NCBI GenBank assembly: GCA_037447655.1
Contig: JBBHKE010002409.1
Span: 112,036-176,035 of the forward strand
Length of the DNA stretch: 64,000 bases
Reading direction: 5' to 3'
From: Zygnema cylindricum
Taxonomy: Eukaryota; Streptophyta; Zygnematophyceae; Zygnematales; Zygnemataceae
Of this stretch, positions 57,832 to 64,000 are shown piece by piece; position 1 is the stretch's first letter; every line of letters begins with the position of its first letter. The position numbers and the translations under genes were made by a program. Under the pieces are notes generated by a model. The model saw only the letters and a list, made by a program, of their open reading frames with translations. It did not search any database and was not told the DNA's origin.

Positions 57832-58914
57832 CACCGCCAATCGCTATTAGCGTAGAAGTTTCTTTAGCGTGTATGTAAAATTAAAGTGGAGTACGCTAAT
57901 TAAGAATTTGAAAATTTCGTAAAAAAACATACATTATAATTGTTTAATAATTATAATTTGGGTCTTTGAAAAAATAAATGTCGGTCGCAAACATGCTTAC
58001 ACTAATATAGGTACTCGTACAAAATCTGACAAATCGTACATAAATCGTACGTTCACACATTCGAAACGTGGTTGCTGGACGAATATGTGCGAACGTGATA
58101 TTTTACAACCGGATTATATCCACTTTTAGAGCGCACATTCTTATGCGTCCACGGTTACTAAAACTCATTGATTATACTTTTGCACTGAAAAAGGTATAGT
58201 TGTGTACGGTCTGACATTGTCCGTACACCATACTAATTAATTGATGACGTACTTCTGTTTTGTACGGTACTAAAAAATTAACCCTAAATAGAGTAGATAA
58301 AAAAATAGAATGAACTACGCTAATTGAGAATAAAAAAAAGAAAAAGCGGGAAGGGATTAGCGTACACTACACCGCGCATCGTTATTAGTGTCACGGTCAC
58401 TAATTTGGGTTCTTAAAATTTTGATTTTTTTCCAAAAATAGTATACCTGATTTTAATTTTTCCTTGACTTTAATTGAGGTTCCGTACAAATTAGCGTACA
58501 GAACGAAAGTACATTAATATGTAAATAGTGTTGTGTACGGTCGATGTCAGACCGTACATAAATGTACCTTTTTAGTTGAAAATTTTACAAAAAATGAATT
58601 AAATCGGACGCGTTCGCATAGGAACGGCGCTAAAAACGATTGTCCACATGTAAAGTCCGACATGTAATGATATTTAAATTTCACCACGTACGATTTTTAT
58701 ATTTTGTATGGATACATATAATGTATATAATCGTACAGAAAAATTTTCCATTTTTGCTGTTCCAAATTAGCGTGAACACTGAAATTAGAATAAACCTATT
58801 TTTTTTTAATTTTCAAATTCTTAATTAGCGTCAATGACGGTATATTTACTTACACACTATTTAAACTTTGACACTAATAACGATGCGCGGTGTACGCTAA
58901 TAGCGATTGGCGGA
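57832..58914. mobile_element. TA-target MITE, type M3 in reverse, interrupted
   Basis: Left end CACCGCCAATCGCTATTAGC after TA (57830-57831). The body matches 16976-17490 in reverse. The last ~20 bp (CGCTAATAGCGATTGGCGG, 58895-58913) are separated from the rest by a 523-bp insertion. Confidence 0.8.
58370..58892. mobile_element. TA-target MITE nested in another MITE
   Basis: 523 bp with ends CACCGCGCATCGTTATTAGT and its inverse. TA at 58368-58369 and 58893-58894 is duplicated from a single TA in the terminal repeat of the host element. This nesting proves both the boundaries and the TA target. Confidence 0.9.
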
Positions 58915-60039
58915 GCTACCGTACCGTCGAGGCGGTCGCATCTGAAATTCTGAACTGACCGAGTCAACAGATTCAAACTCTGTGACTCGCAGAAAAAAAA
59001 AAAGGGGGCAGCATCAGGTTGCGTGTCATGTAAGGCGGCTGCATGCATCCGACAATATTAACTCTCATAAGTGTGGGTGCTTTCGACGCGTGCCATGCCC
59101 TTGCATAGACAGCTATGGGCGGCTGCATGCGTATCCAAAACGTTAAATTGCACGCGCAAAGAAAAACATTGGAGAGCCCTTCTTTAAACTTGTAGTACAT
59201 AATAATGGTTCGAATGACGCTATTCTATTGGTCAAAGTACCTGTTTGGGGGGAGGAAAAGTGCTCGGGCGTCCGTTAACTTTTCTCTAACAAACTCACAT
59301 TGGTCATTTGCGCTACGTCCGTACAGTGGCAGCAAAGCGACAGTGCGCCCGAACATTCCATCTGTTTGAAACCGTTACGACTTTCGTCGGCACCTGCCCC
59401 CGTCACGCGGATCATTGAATAATATTGCGAAACAATGAGAAACACGGAGAACCGTTCGTTTTTCCGGCGAAATGGTTCCGATTAAATCGCACCGTCCATA
59501 TCATCGGCTGTGTTTTCAGCACGTCCCTAGCATTTCCACCTATTTTCGCACGTGTAGTCGCGTCGCCCGCTTGCATTACAACTCAATTCGTAACGGCGAT
59601 GCACAGTCATGCTGAAATTGTTCGCACGCGTGGAATGTTTATTCGCTTTAGCTGCCTCACACGTGTAGAATAGTCTTATTTTGGATGCCTTTGGATACAT
59701 GTGAACCGCCGTAAGCCGAAACATGTTTTGGTCGAAAACATTTGGGGCCAATCCGGGCCGAGTGCTACAGCCTTCCGATTGCCACGTGGCACCTCGAAGA
59801 AAATTAACCATAACAAGAAAGAGCGCCTGTGGAAATTCCATATTCAACTTTTGGATCTAAGGGAATTGAAAAAGGACAGCTTGTCGTCAACCTGGTAATG
59901 GAAAAACCGTCTTGGTACAAAGAGGGAAAAAAACCAGAAAAGTATTTGAATACGACAATACAGGAGTCGAAGGAAAATGGGCTAAAATGAGATGATGAGG
60001 AAAAACGGTGTAGTACTATAGCGATGGTTAGTGCAGTGT
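58915..60039. other. unassigned region between MITEs
   Basis: No recognised gene. Open frames such as the 106-codon one at 59527-59847 resemble nothing known to me. The composition is less AT-rich than the MITEs, so it may be unique intergenic DNA. Confidence 0.4.
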
Positions 60040-60255
60040 AGTTTTAACAGCTAGTGAGTGTTAAAGTTATTTTCGCCACTTAAAACATCTTTTCTTCGTG
60101 CACACTTGTCGGATTGTTGATCCGGCGATTGCTATTGGAAGGGACGATTCTCACCTTCCTATTGTTGGCCTCTGATTGACAATCTGACAAGTGTGCACGG
60201 AGAAAATATGTTTTAGTGGCGAAAAAAACTTTAACACTAATAACAAAGAGCGGTG
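60040..60255. mobile_element. fold-back element with CACCG terminus, copy 3
   Basis: Long arms TTTTCGCCACTTAAAACAT and ATGTTTTAGTGGCGAAAA, with the inner ACACTTGTCGGATT inverted. The right end reads AACACTAATAAC...GCGGTG followed by TA (60256-60257). The left terminus is degenerate, so its start is approximate. Confidence 0.65.
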
Positions 60256-60257
60256 TA

Positions 60258-61498
60258 ACTCTTGACTTGGTTCGGTTCGATCCGGTTCGGTTTTGTTTTG
60301 TTCATCTTCTTTTTGGTCTGACCGAAAATGGTTTCACAATCCCGGTTTGGAAATCGTTGGAGTTGACCGAATGCACCGCTTAGACCGTTAAACGGTTAGC
60401 ACTTTTAAAAAATAAATAAAAACGAACGCTAAAAAATGCTAAGAAACCTTAAAAAGTTACATCGTAAAATGTAATGCACGTCAGGAGTAAATAAGCACGC
60501 TATTTTTTGTACTTTATTTACACGTACCTTTAGTACTCTCGTACTATTAGATACTCTGCCACCGTACGCTCGTATGGTACATCGGTTTAAAAAAGGTTCC
60601 AGTTTTTGGAATATAGTCGTAAAAATCCGAAAGGAAGTTTAACAATTCGAAGGGTGAAAAAACGGTTTTGTTTGGTACAGCTAGGCTTCACTCTAAACTG
60701 GATCATGTTTTACTTCAGAAATTTTATGTTCTTTCCGTAAATTATTATAGGTTAATTAAATTACTCTGATTAACACTTAATTCGGGTAAGAAAAACATCC
60801 ACACAAGTAGTAGTGACTAACTCTAGTAGCGACGGGCAGTGAATCTCTTGACAAATTGCATCATCTTCTTGAAAGTTATATTTCGTGTCAAGTCCTCCTA
60901 TGTTTTTTTATGAATGTTTTGGAAAAAAAAGTTGGAATTTCAACTACTTCGTTCTTCCTCGAATCAAATTTCTACTATTTGAAGGCATTTATCAGTCCAA
61001 TACGGCTGTATATTTGTACTCTTATTGCTCTTGTCCTCTGTAGGTTTGGATGACTCTCACTCATAAATCTCAGAAACCCTAAAAACCCTCATTATGTGCC
61101 CATTATTATGGAAAAGAAATAACCACTATGAATAGTAATGTTAACATAAACTGTGACAGAGAAACGCACAAAAAATGCAGTCATAGACAAACGCTAACTT
61201 TTTCATATGTCCATATTATAAACAACAAAATTAAAATATATGAGATCAATTACTACCAATAAACACCTTCCAAGTCCTTTCAGAATTTGAATCACCAAAT
61301 CCTCTCCCTAAATTTACTTAAAAACATCAACAATTAAATTGATTATTGCCCCAAAAAAGCCTAAGGACTAAATCTTGGGATGTGTGTGGATTGTATACAA
61401 CGGTTATTATTTGAACGATGCAACAAGATGCCCTCTAAAGCCACTTATTCCCTTAAACAATTAAAAAAGCTTTTTACACGTTAATTTATAACACATGA
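60258..61498. other. unassigned 3' flank of the GT61-like gene
   Basis: AT-rich, with no recognised gene or repeat. It probably includes the 3' untranslated region and downstream spacer of the minus-strand gene ending at 61499. Confidence 0.4.
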
Positions 61499-62431
61499 CT
61501 ACCAAAATTGCCTTACAAAGCTCGACCGTTGCAATACTCCTCTCTTTTCTATCGAGCTCACATTAAGAGCACAAACCTCAATACTAAGTGGGTTTGTCCT
61601 CATATACCCTACCCACGCCATTTTCTTGTTCACATCGTACTCTAAACACGAACTAAAATGATTATTTGTCAACTTCTCAAAATCTTTCCAATTTGCTCCC
61701 TCGACCTCCCATCGCATTCTCATCACGTCCTTGGAAAGTTTCTCCGCTCGCGATAACAATATTTGTATCATTTCAAAGTCATCGTTCGAAAGAACAATGT
61801 TTTGAAGATCCCGATATTTTCTCGTACACTCTCTATTTCTACTACATCGGGAAAGAGACAAACGAGAGAGAGGTTGTGTCGGTCGTCTATCGATCATATA
61901 CCCGATATAGACACCACCGGTGGTCATCGTTGAATTCCCGTATCCCATCCATAAGAAATTCCATGGGTAAAGTTCAATCATAATTGTTCCTTCCCTCATA
62001 AACAAACTCGGGTTTAATAAATTCGCTCCATGAAGACCTAAAATAATGTCGGCCCATTGGACGGCTTTAAATTGAGCTTTGAAGGACATTTGGTCAAAAT
62101 CTACGGTCCACGTTGTTACGTTTTGTTTCGAAAAAAGGTTGGCGAGTTTATTTTCTGAGATTCTTGAGAAAGCTCTTTTGTGGTCCGTACTTCGTTTTAC
62201 ATACAATAAATTAGGTTTTTTCGACTCCATATCGGTATTAGTCTCCATTTTTTTTAACTTTGAGGACTCGGTTGATTCCGACCATTTTGACCATCTTTTC
62301 CAAAACGACCAACTTTGAAAATTTGAATTCGAGTTTGAATTTGAGGCTTTTTCCTCCGGAATTTCTAAAAATTGTTTAACAAAACTTTTCAGTTTATTAG
62401 CTTTTCCAGGTCCATCTTGATGGAGAGCGCC
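61499..62431 (-). CDS. GT61-type glycosyltransferase, last exon
   Basis: The minus strand from an acceptor (exon starts 62431, preceded by TTTGTGTAG) to a stop at 61499, about 310 codons. It contains a Golgi-transferase-like catalytic half: KPNLLYVKRSTDHKRAF, then FKAVQWADIILGLHGANLLN, with the HGAxL motif of GT61 (DUF563) enzymes, and LFMREGTIMIELYPWNF. The C-terminal part has paired cysteines (CSRNRECTRK) and ends CALNVSSIEKRG...RQFW. GT61 members transfer xylose or arabinose in plant N-glycan and cell-wall polysaccharide synthesis in the Golgi; the sugar here cannot be told. The sequence is intact and has normal splice signals. Confidence 0.82.
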   Translation of the reverse strand, partial: GALHQDGPGKANKLKSFVKQFLEIPEEKASNSNSNSNFQSWSFWKRWSKWSESTESSKLKKMETNTDMESKKPNLLYVKRSTDHKRAFSRISENKLANLFSKQNVTTWTVDFDQMSFKAQFKAVQWADIILGLHGANLLNPSLFMREGTIMIELYPWNFLWMGYGNSTMTTGGVYIGYMIDRRPTQPLSRLSLSRCSRNRECTRKYRDLQNIVLSNDDFEMIQILLSRAEKLSKDVMRMRWEVEGANWKDFEKLTNNHFSSCLEYDVNKKMAWVGYMRTNPLSIEVCALNVSSIEKRGVLQRSSFVRQFW

Positions 62432-62750
62432 CTACACAAATTTTTCAAAATAATACTGTACCGTTATTTTTTTTTTCTTTTTACTACATGTAAAACTTAG
62501 TTGTTGCTACCAAAACAACAATTGCATAAATTCCAAAAAAGAAAAAGAAAAAATTGATTATTCTTGATCCAGACTACTTTCCAAGAAAAGTAAAAACCTC
62601 ATCACCCAAAAAATCTCCCCAAAAAACTGGAAAATACCCCAAAAAAAGGACCAAAGAGAGGCCAAAACAACAGGGAAAAACTGGAAAAAAGAACAGAAAA
62701 CCTGGAAAATTCTGAAAACAAATGGAAAAAACATTGAAATCCTTTCTTAC

Positions 62751-62857
62751 CCGAACACATCCGAGAAAAACTGCCTGATCCATACAAAGTGGTGAAGTTA
62801 CCGATGCCGATTGCACTAGAGAATTCCATTCAAAAATTAGAGGCATATTCCTATCAG
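62751..62857 (-). CDS. GT61-type glycosyltransferase, internal exon
   Basis: 107 bp between an acceptor (TTTCTTTCACAG, exon start 62857) and a donor (exon end 62751, then GTAAGAAAGG). It encodes DRNMPLIFEWNSLVQ, then SPLCMDQAVFLGCVR. The exon ends in phase 0, and the next exon begins GALHQDGPGK in phase 0, so they join without a shift. The CxxxAVFLG pattern corresponds to the CFxxAxVGL-like region that precedes the catalytic half in GT61 proteins. Confidence 0.72.
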
Positions 62858-62942
62858 CTGTGAAAGAAAGAAAATACAAAAACAAATGCAAATAAACTTT
62901 AAAAAAATAAGAATAATGAAAGCTACACAAAAACAAACTCAC

Positions 62943-63030
62943 TTGCGCACATTTCAGAGGAGAAAATAGAAGCAATATTTCCAAAAAGTCTTTTGCAAAC
63001 GCTTTCCAGTTTTGAAGTCGTTGCAAGGAA
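62943..63030 (-). CDS. GT61-type glycosyltransferase, upstream exon (start uncertain)
   Basis: Ends at the donor GCGCAA-GTGAGT (last base 62943) in phase 1, matching the phase needed by the exon at 62857. In that frame it reads TTSKLESVCKRLFGNIASIF then SSEMCA. Its 5' edge is not certain: AG dinucleotides near 63025-63060 are candidates, and a stop further upstream limits it. Exons with the membrane anchor must lie beyond, perhaps past the window end. A possible small exon ends at a CAGT-GTAAGT site near 63.50 kb. Confidence 0.5.
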
Positions 63031-63379
63031 TCCTTTTTGTTGAATTCGAAAAATAAAAATAAAACTTTCTTAACAATCACCTTCTATAAGTTAAAACAAA
63101 TTTGAAAAAAGGTTCCCAACTACTCTCAAGATTTTGAGAACAAAATAACTAAGAAACTGCTACATATCTAAGACGTTTCTTTCTTTTCTTAAGGGATATG
63201 AGAGTTCTTTATAAGGTATTTCAGATGTATTCAGAGTACAAGAGGCTTTAGGATTTAGGTAGTGGGATTCAAAAGCGCATTCCCAAATAAAGACAAGCAA
63301 AAAAAACGGAAACAAAAACTAAACAACAAAGAAAGAGAAGATGGAAACGGAATTGATAAAGACAAAGACGAACTGGAAA

Positions 63380-63481
63380 GGAAAGCGAAAGGGAAAGGAA
63401 AGGGAAAGAAAAAGGGAAAGGGAAAGAGAGGAAAAAAAAAGGAAAAAGGAAAAGGAAAAGGAAAGGAAAGAAAAGAAAGGG
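63380..63481 (+). repeat. polypurine (GGAAA/GAAAGG) simple sequence
   Basis: A nearly uninterrupted G/A run with irregular GGAAA and AAAGG units. The minus strand is the matching pyrimidine run. Such tracts can form triplex DNA. Confidence 0.85.
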
Positions 63482-63964
63482 CCAAAAAAAGAACTTACAC
63501 TGTTTTGTCGCAGAAAATTGATTATAGAGAGCTTGGAGAATGACAGAGTGTTCGCTTTTATCTCCACTTTTTTTCAACTTCCTTCGAAATAGTTTACTTC
63601 GTCGAACCAAGAGCCTGGTGTCGACCAAAAAAAATCTTCCAGTCAGAATAGCGGTGGTTTAATGAATAGGAAACAAACAACGGAGGAGATTAAAACAAAA
63701 AGCTTCACATTCCTGCTTTGAAAGAGTAGAAGGAGAGAAAAGAAAAGGGGAAAAACCAAAGGCACTATAAGATAGAATCTATAATACAAAACAACTGCCA
63801 AAAAAAAACTACAATAAAATGGAAAAAAAAAACCTTAAAAGAACCTAAAACCATACAAAAAACCAAGAAAACTGATATTTCCTAAAAAGTAGAAAACCTT
63901 AAAGCCCCAAAGGAATCCCTAAGACACCCCTAATAATCCTTTAAAAAAAAATGGACATCCCAGA

Positions 63965-63998
63965 GGGCGAGGGAGAGGGGGAGGGGCAGGGGGGAGGC
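63965..63998 (+). other. G-quadruplex-like G-rich tract
   Basis: Five runs of three or more G separated by one to three bases (GGGCGAGGGAGAGGGGG followed by more G runs). This meets the common G3+N1-7 pattern. It continues to the window edge, so its full length is unknown. Confidence 0.7.
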
Positions 63999-64000
63999 GG

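Larger units (their letters stand above)
63031..64000. other. upstream region of the GT61-like gene
   Basis: Low-complexity sequence, with a polypurine stretch at about 63336-63481 and A-rich runs to 63.95 kb, ending in a G-rich tract. It is probably intron or 5' flank of the gene. Long apparent frames here (Lys/Glu-rich on plus, Phe/Ser-rich on minus) are products of the simple sequence. Confidence 0.45.

Noticed and set aside
62574-63080. 168-codon open frame on the minus strand, very Phe-rich
   Set aside because: It reads through two intron stretches. Only parts of it overlap the GT61 exons, and the spliced frame differs from it in the upstream part.
63262-63592. Lys/Glu-rich open frames on plus and Phe/Ser-rich frames on minus
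   Set aside because: Both are direct products of the polypurine/polypyrimidine simple sequence.

Overview
This is a repeat-dominated, AT-rich nuclear window from a eukaryote. Its retrotransposon types (a Ty3/gypsy chromovirus and Ty1/copia elements) suggest a green-lineage genome. So do a fragment resembling the plastid isoprenoid enzyme HDR/IspH and a spliced GT61-type glycosyltransferase gene. A streptophyte alga, a bryophyte or another non-seed plant would fit, but the species cannot be named from the sequence. No rRNA, canonical tRNA or CRISPR locus was seen.

Layout: 1-1902 is a 40-bp satellite, broken at its right edge by a 5'-truncated, frameshifted chromovirus (1903-5532). From about 6.7 to 38.6 kb there is a second satellite, a ~202-bp dimer of two ~101-bp monomers. 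All its blocks have the same orientation. They are separated by a solo LTR (8985-10211), a ~8.7-kb stretch with decayed coding remnants and MITEs (10212-18877), another solo LTR (21030-22008), a truncated copia element (23567-26756), a complete but decayed copia element with 5-bp target duplications (27684-33857) and smaller fragments. At least the complete copia element landed inside an intact array.

From 38575 to 43981 lies a copia-type element that encodes only Gag, with a foreign solo LTR nested in its 5' LTR. Next to it are two pieces of another copia family, LTR family C, lying head to head (43982-48540). From 49.7 to 60.3 kb there is a dense cluster of small DNA transposons: a TA-target family with CACCGC termini, fold-back derivatives of it, a MITE pair with perfect 8-bp duplications and a hAT-like element. 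The right end (61499 to about 63030) holds the last exons of a GT61-like glycosyltransferase on the minus strand, with a polypurine tract and a G-quadruplex-like run upstream.

The most unusual signals are in the copia LTRs. Four copies of LTR family C carry a tRNA-like, Pol III B-box-containing segment, always antisense to the element and at nearly the same distance from the LTR start. The same LTRs carry a hairpin whose loop is conserved while its stems differ in sequence but still pair. In three copia families the gag start codon lies inside the LTR, and the reading frame runs straight through the primer-binding site. In two of those families this site matches the anticodon stem-loop of initiator methionine tRNA, implying half-tRNA priming.
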